A stretch of 64,000 nucleotides of DNA, from positions 25,714,978 through 25,778,977 of the forward strand of contig OX459095.1 in the NCBI GenBank assembly GCA_949775045.1, given 5' to 3'. The first letter of the stretch is position 1. Each line of letters starts with the position of its first letter. The translations under genes were made by a program, and so were the position numbers. This DNA comes from Metridium senile. Taxonomy: Eukaryota > Cnidaria > Anthozoa > Actiniaria > Metridiidae. Positions 35,924 through 46,452 of the stretch are shown in pieces. The notes below the pieces were generated by a model, which did no database searches, was not told where the DNA came from, and saw only the letters and a list, made by a program, of their open reading frames with translations.

Positions 35924-36846
35924 ATCTAGGCACAACCTGCCCGCAAGGCCATGTGTATCTTACATGCTTACGGTCGCTGGCGACCGTAAACGCTGATTGG
36001 CTCATTCTTGACAAATGATTGACAGATATTGGGATAGGTCATGACGAAAACCACAACACACTTTCATTCAGCTTCTTTGCTGAAACATGGTAAATGTTTA
36101 TATATAGTTTTGGTAGTGAACGGCGAGTATTACTCAACTTTCAAGTAAGGTAAATTCTTTTGGCCTGACGACAGCCGATCTATCCGATCTGCTATCCGAT
36201 GAAGCGGTATGCTGTTATAATATTAGGTCCAGCGAGATTTCTCGACGAGCTGAAACTCTTTCAATGTTCCTCAATCTAAGCTACATTTGTTTCCACACTT
36301 TGTTCCAAGCTAGAGTGGAATAATATAGTTATCATTTGAAGATGAAACATCAGCTTTCTTGGTGAATAATTCGAACTGGTTTTATTGTTGTATCACATGC
36401 AGCCGTTGATTATGCCATCAAAGTTCGAATTACAACCGTCTCTGTGTTCTATAAATCGCTCGTAAAACCTGACTTTATTTTTACTTGAATTAAAAGCAAT
36501 TATCCCATGTCGTTCTTTGAATGTTAGATTTTCTATGAGGGTAATTGTTTTCACAAGAAATGGCGTATTCAAAGATAAACTACCAACCGCGTACAAACAA
36601 GGCCAGTTAGTATCAAGCTGAGAAGTTCTGGTAGGCCCTTACTTCCGGTGCGCTATTTTATGTAGTGGGCGGTTAACTAAATAAGACAGCCTTGCGGGCA
36701 GGCTCTCCCTTCCTTCTCCTCCCTCCACCCCCCCCCCCTCCCCTCCCCTTCCCTCTCCCCTTTCCCCCAGAGAGCCAGGCTACGCAGACTACTACTTTGA
36801 TGGCAATTTGAGCACAACATGGAAACGAGGCTGCAACCAAAACACG

Positions 36847-37412
36847 AGATTATACACTTATCATCGGCTTCCACGAGGGGGGGACCCCGGGCTAAACTGG
36901 GGGAAATATCGTGACTTAGAATTAAATCCTTCCCCCAGCCCCTGGGAGAATTGTGGTGGATAGGTAAAATGGTTTAAAATCGACACACTACTAGTAGACT
37001 GGTACCTAGACAACATGGCGGCCGTACAGCAATGTGAGAAAGGCGAGAACAGCTGCTCAGTTTACTGCAGTAAAGGAAAGTACTCTTGTCTTAATCACTA
37101 GGTATGTGTTGATACTATATGCATGCCTTTCAACAAGGTAATAATGTTGATCAATAGCAGTTTAGAAAATTAAGAAATTCCCAAATACTTTTATTGTAAA
37201 TTTTGCTTTTTAATAAATTTAACTTTGTTTCACCGATTTAGTGTGTGCACTCTGTTTGTTGACAGTTTAATTTTATTTGTGAATTTTCATTTAACTTTGC
37301 CCGGGTACTGGTGAAATATAGGGGTATTTTCTACAAAAACTTGCCCAATACCTGGGGAAATAAGACACCTTTGCTCTGGACTCAAAGCAAAGTCCCCACA
37401 TTAGCCCGGGGT
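36847..37412. mobile_element. TIR element, right-truncated copy of 13608-14224
   Basis: The left end ATTATACACTTATCATCGGC is present. The right end is lost at GCCCGGG, where sequence jumps into the interior of the next MITE. Confidence 0.65.
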
Positions 37413-38037
37413 AAAATATGTAAAATATGCAGAAATTTAGATAAAACTCGTGAGATTTCGATATATTTTTATTGTCTTCTATGCTCACAAATCTCTTTCA
37501 TTTGCACGGACTGTTATAGGCTCAGATCTCAGCCGTTGGGGTTACTCGCGGGCGCACGAAACCCCAACGGCTGAAATCTGAGCCTAGGACTGTTACTGAA
37601 CAAAAGAATATATTACATGGTTTTGAGGCTAACACTGAGTAAAAGAGATCTCGAAACTGGAGTATTAATCTTAATTAGCCTACTCCAGGCCTTAAAATCG
37701 CCGTAATTTTAGGCGATCTAAAGCGATCTTAGTCGATGTTAGGTGATTTTAGCAAAAAGCTCTTAAACTCTTAGGCGGTGTTAGGTGATTTAAGGCGTTC
37801 TGAGCGATCTTATGAACCGGAGAAGGCCTATTTGTACATGTAGATTAACTATTAAAAAAATGAATTATGTTTTGAAAATATTGATATTTATCAATAAACG
37901 TATAATTATAGTAGTAACTTGTTTCTTTGCTTTGGTGGCAGTTCGTATTGGAATAATCCAGCTTTCATGTCGTTGTTTTTATCTACTTGGCTGATTAATC
38001 TGCTTTCTGGGAATTCGAGGATCGAGTTGGCTCGAGT
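37413..38037. repeat. Truncated MITE and GGCGAT repeat (right copy)
   Basis: It corresponds to 14890-15113 and 15576-15940. The internal hairpin with CAGCCGTTGGGGTT is kept at 37520-37590. An extra TATTACATGGTTTTGAGGCT stretch near the right TIR is absent from the left copy. Confidence 0.65.
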
Positions 38038-38782
38038 CAATCTCGTCCCCATTCGCCGCTAGCTCTTACTGCGCATGTTCAGGCTCGACGAACTATCTTG
38101 GCTCTGGCAAACTCCAAACCGGATGACCAGAATCTGGGCATTTTAGCACTGCGCATGTTTGATTAAAATCCTTCAACCTCATTGGCGTTGCTACGTCGCA
38201 ATAGGAGGTTAATTAGACTAATAATAGAATTTCCGTGGGATATATTTGTCTTCACAGACGTTATTGATAACAGAATGCAATCAAATTTTAACCTGGAAAT
38301 TATTTCATGTTTAATCAGAAATGCTATCTGTTCAAATATACATTTAATTATATAATATCTTGATCGATCCACTGGTAAAAAATGCTTTCATATAGGCATA
38401 AAGGATTAGAAAGGATTTTTTTGATGAGAATATAGCGAGTCAAAGGCTGCAAGCTGAAGTAAAATCAGTCGCTATTTACGGGTCAAGAATAATAACTAAA
38501 CAGCAGAGCTCACGCGAAGAATTCTGAGAAATTTTGCTACGACAACAGTTCTTGATGATAAACTTTCCTTACCCCGTATTCAGGTGGTTTGTATTAGCAA
38601 TTTTCTGATATATTTTCGGTTTCGTTGAGAATCGACCGTTATTTTTGAACTTCCGGTCAATCGCTTTGTTTTCTCTAAGGACCAATCATGTGGCCGGATT
38701 CAGTTGGGTAAGCCAGAACCAAGATAGTTCGTCGAGCCTGAACATGCGCAGTAAGAGCTAGCGGCGAATGGGGACGAGATTG
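38038..38782. mobile_element. TIR element CAATCTCGTCCCC, 8 bp TSD (right copy)
   Basis: Same element as 15941-16685, with the same GCTCGAGT flanks. A few substitutions only. Confidence 0.8.
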
Positions 38783-39124
38783 GGCTCGAGTATAACTGAC
38801 TGTCTGATATTGACATGTTTTAGAAAACCTCTTTCCGTAAAAACGTTAGAAAATAACAGCTAGCAATTGTATAATGACTTGAGCAAACAATATACCCAAA
38901 TCCAACGCTGATTTGGAAGAGTAAATCGATGTGAAGTACGAGAAATCCAAATGAATTCAGGTTCAAATCCAAGATGGCGATGTGCTTGGGCTTCCTGTGG
39001 TATTTGCGCATGCTCATGAAGTAAGGTGGTCAAAACGCGACACAAAACATAGATACATAGTTGTAGATGAGGCATGATCGTCCGGGGTGGTGTAGTCTTG
39101 AGAAAGACTGATGGTGTTAATGTC

Positions 39125-39165
39125 TGACGTTTCGACAACCTGAGCGGAAGTCATCTTCAGAGTAA
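39125..39165 (-). ncRNA. Hammerhead-like ribozyme motif of the Penelope-like element
   Basis: The minus strand reads CTGAAGATGACTTCCGCTCA, then GGTTGTCGAAACGTCAG. The CUGAAGA box, a short GAC/GUC stem and the GAAAC box match the order of a hammerhead core, and Penelope-like elements are known to carry such ribozymes in their terminal regions. The stem II closing pair next to the core is imperfect, so activity is doubtful. Confidence 0.4.
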
Positions 39166-39191
39166 AGAAAATGAAAAGACAGCGGTGTTAT

Positions 39192-41642
39192 TTATGTGTC
39201 TGGTTCGTCGGTAATGTTGTTGTTGATGCGTGGGTAGGTGTTAGTCATTGTGTTAGCGGAAAGCTTGAAGTCGTTAATGAGTCTATTGTAGGAAGCCGGT
39301 AGTGTTATGCAACGGTTAAGTGGCTTTTGTTCTAAGCCGGTGTACCAGCTTTCAAGTAGTCGGCGTTGGTGATAGTTGGTGCAATGTGTAATGGAGGCGG
39401 CAGAGTCCCAGTTAATGGAGTGGCCAGTATGTTTGTGATGTTCCGCAATGTGGTTGTTAGGGTCTTTGTTTTTCGTGGCACGTTTATGTTCAGTCAGTCT
39501 CGTGTTCAAATTTCTGCCGGTCTCACCGATGTAGGTAGCGTTACAGTCGGAACAAGCTATTTTGTAAATAGCTCCTTGTCTGTTAATGGGTTCGTCTTTG
39601 TCCTTAACGTTAGTCAATAAACGTCTTAATGTCATAGTAGGCTTGTGAGCAACGCGAATGTTGTAGGGTTGTAATATGCGTTGAATGGTCTCAGAAGTAC
39701 CTCTGATGTACGGTATGGTAGCAGTGGCTGTGGGTTGATTGTCGGTTCTGTCAGTAAGTGAAGTGTTTTTGTGAATGTTTCGTTTGACGAAATCTACATT
39801 GTAATTGTTCTTATCGAACACACTTTGCAAATATTCGTACTCGTCATGAAGTTTGTCAGGTGAATCACAAACACGTTGTGCACGTCGAGTCAAAGTCTTA
39901 ATAGTGGTAGCTTTGTGTGAGGTGGGATTGTAAGATGTCTGGTCGAGCAGTCTGTCAGTGTGAGTAGGTTTACGGTATACAGTTGTATGTAAGCGATTGT
40001 CAGAGTGAGTTACCAAACAGTCTAGAAAAGGTATAGCACCATTTTTTTCGATCTCTTTGGTGAACTGTATGTGAGTGTTTTGTTTGTTCAGGTGGTCATG
40101 AAACTCGTTGATGTCGTCAGTAGGTAGTGCAGTGATAGTGTCGTCAACGTAACGTAACCAAAAAGGTAGTTGTTGTCTGAATGTAGCAAGAGCTTTCTTC
40201 TCGATGTTCTGCATAACAATTTCTGATACAACGACAGAAACTGGAGAGCCCATAGCTGTGCCGTGTAGTTGTTTGTAGTGTTTGCCGTTGTACTGAAAGT
40301 AAGTGGAAGTAAGGCAAAGTGAAAGTAAGTCCATGATGTCATTCGTAGGTATGGGTAACGGTGTGTCGTCAGCATGTTGTGTGATGGCAGTCTGGGTGCA
40401 GTCTAATGCCAGTTGAAGTGGAATACTGGTGAACAGTGACTTCACATCAAAAGACACAAGTTTGTGATTGTCTGGAATGTGAACGTTCTGAATGGCGTCG
40501 ATGAACTGGTCAGTGGATTGTAGCCGATATGTGGATTTGTTGGTGAGTGGTTGTAAAATGGCTGTCAAGTACTTGGACAGTTCGTAAGTAGGTGAGCCAC
40601 AGAAGGACACTATGGGTCGCATCGGTATGTCTGGTTTGTGAAGTTTGGGAAGTCCGTAGAGTTTTGGTGTTTGAGGAACAGAACATCGTAGTCGGTAGTA
40701 ACATGGACCTTCTAAAATGTCTGCTTTCTTGAGTGCGAGTAGTTTGATGTTGAGTTTGCGTTGTAATGAAGGTGTGGGGTCTTTAGTCAGTTGTTGGTAG
40801 GTGTCTTTGTCGTTAACGAGAACGTCCATCTTATCAAAGTAGTCCGTCTTGTCCATGACAACAGTAACACGTCCTTTGTCGGCCGGTAGTATCACAATGT
40901 CGTCGTCGTTCTTGAGTCGTTTCAGTGCTCTCTGTTCGTCTCTGTTTAAATTGCTTTCGAGTCTGGGGGTGGATTGTATGGCTGATGCGATCCTTGCTCT
41001 AATGTTATCCTTTTCAGGCTCAGGTATGTCACTCTGGCGAAAGAGGACTGCCTCAACACTAGAAACAATAGTGTCTGTTGGTATGCGTTTGGGTGTGATG
41101 GAGTGTTTGAGTCCGTATGCGAGTACGTGTGTTTCAGTCTGGTCTAATGGTCGGGAAGAAATATTCCTAACCCAGTTGTCGTCATGTTTGCGTTGTTTTC
41201 TGTCTTTGTGTGCTTTCAGTTTGTTAAGTTTCTGTACGTGTTTAGTCCGGCATTTGTCAGCAGTTTTGTGTGCTCGTTTGTCAGCGATGTCCTGTACGGT
41301 GTCAAATAAGTAAGGTGGTAAATGTAGTGATAGTTGGTGTTGTAATTGTTGTAATTGTCTGTTGTAATGTAGCAGTCGTCGGTGGTTGTCGTTGATCCGT
41401 GCTTTGATCAGTCGTCGTCTTGTAGAACTTACGATACGTATGGCTTCACGGGTGTTGAGTGGAGACTTGATCCTAAGTCCGGCTGGAACGAGACCGAGGT
41501 CTTTGCAACGGTGGTTGAACCAAAGCTGTTGGCGGGTCTGTCTAATCTTGGCTACGAGTGAGATGTAATTCGTAGTAAGCTTTTCGCTCTGACGTCCAAG
41601 AGAACGTATAAGAGTGAATGGTCTGATCCCAGGTGTAATCGA
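39192..41642 (-). CDS. Penelope-like reverse transcriptase with GIY-YIG endonuclease
   Basis: One uninterrupted frame of 816 codons plus stop. The N-terminal third is basic and contains NISSRPLDQTETHVLAYGL, then DDDIVILPADKGRVTVV, hallmarks of Penelope-like proteins. RT motif A (FDVKSLFTSIP), motif B (GTAMGSPVSVVVSE) and the catalytic YVDD follow, at very roughly residues 395, 465 and 495. The C-terminal GIY-YIG nuclease reads IYKIACSDCNATYIGETGR, then LNTRLTEHKRA. No Met occurs before the VVMDK stretch, and the frame begins at the 5' inverted junction, so the true N-terminus is probably truncated. RT copies the element RNA and GIY-YIG nicks the target. The absence of stops suggests a young insertion. 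Confidence 0.92.
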   Translation of the reverse strand, partial: SITPGIRPFTLIRSLGRQSEKLTTNYISLVAKIRQTRQQLWFNHRCKDLGLVPAGLRIKSPLNTREAIRIVSSTRRRLIKARINDNHRRLLHYNRQLQQLQHQLSLHLPPYLFDTVQDIADKRAHKTADKCRTKHVQKLNKLKAHKDRKQRKHDDNWVRNISSRPLDQTETHVLAYGLKHSITPKRIPTDTIVSSVEAVLFRQSDIPEPEKDNIRARIASAIQSTPRLESNLNRDEQRALKRLKNDDDIVILPADKGRVTVVMDKTDYFDKMDVLVNDKDTYQQLTKDPTPSLQRKLNIKLLALKKADILEGPCYYRLRCSVPQTPKLYGLPKLHKPDIPMRPIVSFCGSPTYELSKYLTAILQPLTNKSTYRLQSTDQFIDAIQNVHIPDNHKLVSFDVKSLFTSIPLQLALDCTQTAITQHADDTPLPIPTNDIMDLLSLCLTSTYFQYNGKHYKQLHGTAMGSPVSVVVSEIVMQNIEKKALATFRQQLPFWLRYVDDTITALPTDDINEFHDHLNKQNTHIQFTKEIEKNGAIPFLDCLVTHSDNRLHTTVYRKPTHTDRLLDQTSYNPTSHKATTIKTLTRRAQRVCDSPDKLHDEYEYLQSVFDKNNYNVDFVKRNIHKNTSLTDRTDNQPTATATIPYIRGTSETIQRILQPYNIRVAHKPTMTLRRLLTNVKDKDEPINRQGAIYKIACSDCNATYIGETGRNLNTRLTEHKRATKNKDPNNHIAEHHKHTGHSINWDSAASITHCTNYHQRRLLESWYTGLEQKPLNRCITLPASYNRLINDFKLSANTMTNTYPRINNNITDEPDT

Positions 41643-41674
41643 TTACACCTGGGATCAGACCATTCACTCTTATA
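41607..41674. repeat. 68 bp perfect palindrome at the 5' edge of the Penelope-like element
   Basis: TATAAGAGTGAATGGTCTGA and following bases are repeated exactly inverted around a central TCGA. One arm is coding sequence of the element; the other is an inverted copy up to the target duplication. Confidence 0.95.
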
Positions 41675-41683
41675 GATACATAG

Positions 41684-42870
41684 ATTGACGAAACGGAAGA
41701 ACTAAAGTCGGACCGCCTTTGGCTAGCCCGACTAATAATAAATTTACACTTGGCGCCCCATAAAATTGTAAGGAAATATTTTTTTCCCCTTAATGTTAAC
41801 GTTATTTACATTTCTAATAAAAAAAACTAAATTTTAATAACATTTACGATGACTTACAATAATAGTATAGGGATATACTGATATAGGGTTTTACATTTGA
41901 TATACAAGCTATACGAAAGCCGTATATTGACTAGCGATGGCGGCTGGCTCTACACGCTACCGTGAGTGATAACCAACAATTATCCTCGATCCCAGGACGT
42001 GCATGATTGCATATGTGTCAATAACTCACCTGGTTTTCTTTTATTTGACTCAAAACATAAAAAAAAATTCAGTTCTTGAAACTTAAACATGGAGTTTGAA
42101 AAGCCATAGCCATATGGCTAACTATAATCGACGAAACGAAATGAGTTTTTTTGTCATGTCCCCTCCCCCCACGGGACGTGACCTCAAAACATGTCACAAT
42201 TATGTTCATATAACTGACATCCTTTGCAGGCTTCAGAGTGTGGACTGTAGCTTCGGGTAAAACAAAGATTTTTGAAATAGGTGTATATAAAAATGATCGG
42301 TCACGAGATAAGAAAAAAGCACTTTATTGGATTGCAAATACAAAACATCAAATATGTACAAAATATAAAAACTAAATATAAAAACTGTTTACTGGAGAGT
42401 CAGCCGTTTATGTGATCTTCTAGCTATACACCATCCTCGGAAACCCAGGGGTAATCTTCTGTCGCTCGTTTCTCGCTCCCAGAATACATACCCCTTGCAT
42501 GGAACGTATAGTATGTTGGAGCTTGTTCCCGAAGTCAAAGTTCAGCTCTTTCCTGATTGGTGGATCCGCTGAGGTCGACCAATGAAAATAAGAAAACCAT
42601 TCAAAGGAAGTCGTTAAATAATAGTTTGAATGGTTATCGATCTTGATTTTCATCTTTATCAAGTTATGATAATTCCTGTATTAACAAAAACAGTTCCTCA
42701 CTGAGCCATAGAATAGGGCTTTCTTGTGACTCTATAGTTTCCCAGAGATACTTCTCCAGAGTCTGTGCATGCTCTGGCTGTATTTTCTGTGGGCTTGGCC
42801 TGTAGTAACATCAATAGAAGTATACGGTTTATCTCACACTAGCTCATGATGATATCCTTAAATGAGTTAA
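41684..42870. other. Non-coding duplicated spacer (right copy)
   Basis: Matches 16965-18130 closely. No gene was seen. Confidence 0.6.
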
Positions 42871-43528
42871 GGCCTGGGTCAGGCAGCCATTTTTAATAAA
42901 ATGTTAGTAATTCTGATTTCGATCTTCGTTTCAAAAGTTAAATCATTTAACTTAGGCACATGTTAGTTTTTAATGAAAGTGTAAATTTTTTGGTGCAAGC
43001 ATGGCATTCCCTTGATCACGTGACCAGCATCATAGTCGAGAAAACCTCAAAATTTCATAGCAAAATGGGGTAGATAGAGTCACCAGCCAGATTGTTCCAT
43101 TATATGTTGTTGGGTTACTTTTATAGATGTCTTTCGAACCTGGCCTAGAATGGTTGTCCATCATTGATTGTTTAGGAGATATTTGCCAAAAAGGGTCACG
43201 TGACCAATCGAAGTATCCACAAATATGCATTTTTCTCTTTACCGTTTCAATGAAGTCATCCATTCTGGGCCAGAACATGTTTATAAATATGTCTTTAACA
43301 TTTTAAGACACAAAAAGGATTGAAATTAATGCAATAGATTAACCCCATTTTCAAATTTCCGTTTTACCGCCTTGCTGGTCACGTGACCACCAAATTATAA
43401 TTATTTCCAGCGCAAAATGTTAAGGAGCCTAATTGTCACTTGGGTTCCAAAATATATTTTAGTACATTGAATACAAGTGAAATTATTGCAATTTTAAAAT
43501 TTTTCTGTCTGCCATAAAATCCCAGGCC
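42871..43528. mobile_element. TTAA-flanked element with spaced TCACGTGACC motifs
   Basis: The ends GGCCTGGG and CCCAGGCC have TTAA on both sides (42867-42870 and 43529-43532). The block is missing from the left copy (near 18131). TCACGTGACC recurs at about 43016, 43196 and 43378, spaced about 180 bp, within diverged direct repeats. No ORF is credible. The TTAA duplication fits piggyBac or Kolobok types. The surrounding extra 35-40 bp is not explained. Confidence 0.6.
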
Positions 43529-43689
43529 TTAAAGCACTTGAGAATTGTACGTACTGTGTATTGAGAAACCTTTATTACCCTCGAAGGAACCTCTTTCTTG
43601 AGCATGGTAGGCCATTTCAGTGAAAATTGACAAAGCACCATCAATTGAAGTTGTGATGTCATTTTTTTGGAAACTTTGCATAAGAACAC

Positions 43690-44384
43690 TTGATCATATA
43701 AGAGTTTAAAATATGAAATAAAAATGGGGGTCACCGTGCTTGATTTCGAGATAAAGTATGGTGAATGTTGCATGACCATTTTCACGAAAATGCCGCGCGC
43801 TTTTTAATAGCCAATAATATCAAATACACGCTAATAATTACTGGAACATTGTTGCTGAAAGCCTCACACTTATGTCGATCTACCAACGGATATTAGTATA
43901 TTTAACGCGAAGAATAACAAAATAGATCGGGTAAAAGAAAAAATGGCATTTAAATAATTTTTAATTCGCGCGTTACTAAAAAAAATAGTGTAAATCGAAT
44001 ACTGTAGGGGTCGATTTTTTTACATAGCTTGCGCATAATAATTTGAGTTTGCGTGAGTAGAGGTCCCCAATCCCTCCTGATACCTTAATGTCGTCGCTTC
44101 TAGTTGTTCCTGCTAAGAACTTTGAATATATATATAAACACATGATTATATTTATTTATATTTCTATATTTATTCTGCTTATGTAGTGTTTGTTCTTACA
44201 GTTTATTATCTTTTTCTCTTTTTGTAGCTTGTGATACATGTTAGTGGGTTGTGTTTATGTCGTTTCTTAGGGGATTGGGATGGGAAATTTACCTAGAAGG
44301 GAACCAAGTGTCCTTTTGTAATATAAATGAAATCTAGCGGGTAAACTAGTATAGGCTGCGTCGGTGTTTGATATAAATTAACGA
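43690..44384. other. Upstream region of the aldolase pseudogene
   Basis: AT-rich, unique to the right copy. No gene or repeat was recognised. Confidence 0.45.
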
Positions 44385-44515
44385 TAGGTAATAGAATGAA
44401 AATTGTAACATTGTAAAAAATGTTGACTTAACTTTACTGACGTTTCGAGCTTTAGCCCTTCGTCGTAAAGTTAAGTCAACATTTTTTACGGTGTTACAAA
44501 TTTTATTCTATTACC
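44385..44515 (-). ncRNA. 51 bp inverted repeat capped by a hammerhead-like loop
   Basis: Arms of about 51 bp (AGGTAATAGAATGAAAATTG onward, and the inverse) enclose a 29-base loop. On the minus strand the loop reads CGACGAAGGGCTAAAGCTCG followed by AAACGTCAG. The order GACGA, GGGC-loop-GCUC stem and GAAAC is that of the Penelope-type hammerhead ribozyme, with the long arms serving as stem I. The first box reads ACGACGA where CUGACGA is expected, so this copy is probably inactive. No coding capacity. Confidence 0.45.
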
Positions 44516-44971
44516 TGTCCTTTTGTAAATTTATCTGCCTTAGGGCAAATTGTTAATTCCTGAGACACAAATAGGTAACTGTTATTATCCAAGGAGACAC
44601 CAGAGCCAGAGTTTTTATTTATTTTTTTATTTTAGACATCTTAACCCGCTTGGTCTTTTGATCTATTGATTGGTGTTTTACACAAAGCTATCCCGAGACG
44701 CAAATAGGAAAATGTGAAAAAGAAAAAAATTCGTTAATTAATGTTTAGAACTGAAACGCTTTTAAACATTTTTTCTATCGCCAATACGGTACCCTTGACG
44801 ACGACAAAAGCTGTCGGTTTTTGATTAGTCAATATGTTCAAATAGATTCATGTTGACCAATCAAAGGCAAGGGTCCAGTGCCCTTCAACGTCAAACTACA
44901 GGGGTTTGTTCTCTCCTGTCATAGATTCTCTGTGGGTACAAAGCTCGTGTTCTTGCAAAAATCTCTTCTAA

Positions 44972-46273
44972 ATGGATGCTCCTTTGACTCCTGAGCTTAA
45001 AGCCGAGCTGAAAAGAATTGCCGAAGCCATTGTGGCTCCTGGTAAAGGAATTCTTGCTGCAGACGAAAGCACGGGCACAATGGGCAAGCGTCTAGCAGGA
45101 ATTGGAGTGGAGAACACTGAAGACAATCGTCGTCATTATCGTCAATTATTGCTCACTTGTGGTGCAAATATTACTGAATGCATCAGCGGGGTGTTTCTAT
45201 TTGAAGAGACCTTGTACCAGAAAGCAGATGACGGTACTCCCTTCGTGAAAATCCTTCGCGATAAAGGAATCATTCCTGGCATTAAAGGAGCACTTGGACG
45301 AAAACGCCCGGATTTTGAAAAGTCCCAATACACGAATTTTTTTGCTTGTTTAAGACTAAATACTAACCCAAAAATGCCTTGCTAAAGTATTTTTGTAGAA
45401 ATTCGCACGCGAAGACCGATAAAATCGCGATTTGCTATTGTATTTTTGTAATCAGTAATATTACACCAAGAGGAATGGGGTCGAGTGACGAATGACGTCA
45501 TTTACTCCATGGTTTCACAACAACACTCGTGGCTTCAAAGGATATGCGCCGGAATTATTATAATCAAGAACGTTTATGAAATGTCAGAAGATTTGGTGAA
45601 CTTTTTTTCTCTATTTCAAGACAATCACAGGATTTGAAGATCAGTCGTGAAGTACTTGACGTCATAAGTCACGCGTCACGCAATTACCGCAGGTCAGATT
45701 TCATTTGGCCGTGAGTTTGAGTGGCGTGTTTTCAAAGCATTATTTCTCCGCAATAGGTCAATTTTAAGCTATTTTTTTTATACATAGTTCTTAAGCAATC
45801 ACATTAGAGTAATATTAACCTAGACAAATTCGTTTATTGGGACTTTTCAAAATCCGGGCGTTTTCGTCCAAGTGCTACTTTAAGGTCGACAAAGGAGTCG
45901 TTCCACTCGCAGGAACGCTCGAAGAAGGAACAACACAAGGCCTTAATTGATAACCTCAGCCAGCGATGTGCTCAGTACAAGAAAGACGGCTGCGACTTTG
46001 CTAAATGGCGCTGTGTACTTAAGATCAGTGATAGTACTCCATCAGAGCTAGCCATGAAGGAAAATGCCAATGTTCTTGCTCGATATGCCACCATCTGCCA
46101 ACAGAATGGTCTTGTACCCATCGTGGAACCAGAGGTACTTTGTGATGGTGAACACACTTTGGAAAGAGCTCAAATTGTCACGGAAGCTGTCCTTTCACAC
46201 CAATACAAAGCGCTGGTCGACCATCATGTCTACTTAGAGGGAACATTGCTGAAACCAAACATGGTGACTGCAG
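44972..46273 (+). pseudogene. Fructose-bisphosphate aldolase, 5' coding exon, disrupted
   Basis: It begins [20 protein letters not shown] and holds [20 protein letters not shown], the class I aldolase active-site region. The later part reads [20 protein letters not shown] and ends with [13 protein letters not shown], where the Lys forms the Schiff base with fructose 1,6-bisphosphate or dihydroxyacetone phosphate. The donor is CTGCAG before GTATTG, in phase 1, and joins 47908-48072. Two lesions break it. A 594 bp TTAA element lies after ...IIPGIK (45286-45879). At about 45942 an extra AATT between CTT and GATAAC shifts the frame (TTQGL then stop). The family is about 360 residues, and joining the four coding pieces would give about that length. 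Unless the transposon is spliced out, no full enzyme can form, and the 4 bp shift still remains. Confidence 0.9.
45286..45879. mobile_element. TTAA-flanked transposon inside an aldolase exon
   Basis: The ends AGGAGCACTTGGACGAAAAC and inverse (AGTAGCACTTGGACG) give TIRs of about 45 bp. It is flanked by TTAA (45282-45285 and 45880-45883). Removing one TTAA plus the element restores ...GIK-VDK..., the expected aldolase sequence, so the insertion point is exact. It is non-coding. The TTAA duplication suggests a Kolobok or piggyBac transposase. Confidence 0.9.
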
Positions 46274-46452
46274 GTATTGCAAAAACTTTCTTTCAAAATA
46301 TAAAGACATTTTGACTTTGTACTTTACTCTTCGATTTGACAGCTCTTATCTTCGTACTATTAACTTATATATTTTGAATGATAATTAGGTTTGACTTTAT
46401 AAATGACATGATTTGACATATAAAATCCCTATACTTGATGCTGTATATGTAC

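Larger units (their letters stand above)
32300..36791. mobile_element. Mutator-like element split by later insertions (right copy)
   Basis: Copy of 12602-13550. The left stub is 32300-32328 and the right part runs from about 35930 to 36791. The 9 bp CTACTTTGA repeats persist at 32291-32299 and 36792-36800. The G-rich subterminal run of the left end was lost when the two inner elements arrived. Confidence 0.8.
39061..41672 (-). mobile_element. Penelope-like retroelement insertion
   Basis: The element is on the minus strand and flanked by an 11 bp duplication, TAGATACATAG (39050-39060 and 41673-41683). The left paralogue at about 16945-16968 is the empty site. It carries one long RT plus GIY-YIG frame, a hammerhead-like motif in its 3' part, and a 68 bp perfect palindrome at its 5' edge (41607-41674). 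The palindrome indicates an inverted duplication of the truncated 5' end, a common outcome of Penelope-type insertion. It is absent from the left copy, so it arrived after the segmental duplication. Confidence 0.92.

Noticed and set aside
40849..41313. Plus-strand ORF of 154 codons
   Set aside because: Antisense shadow of the Penelope-like RT frame, which has all the recognisable motifs.
45142..45333. Minus-strand ORF opposite the aldolase exon
   Set aside because: Antisense shadow of conserved coding sequence.
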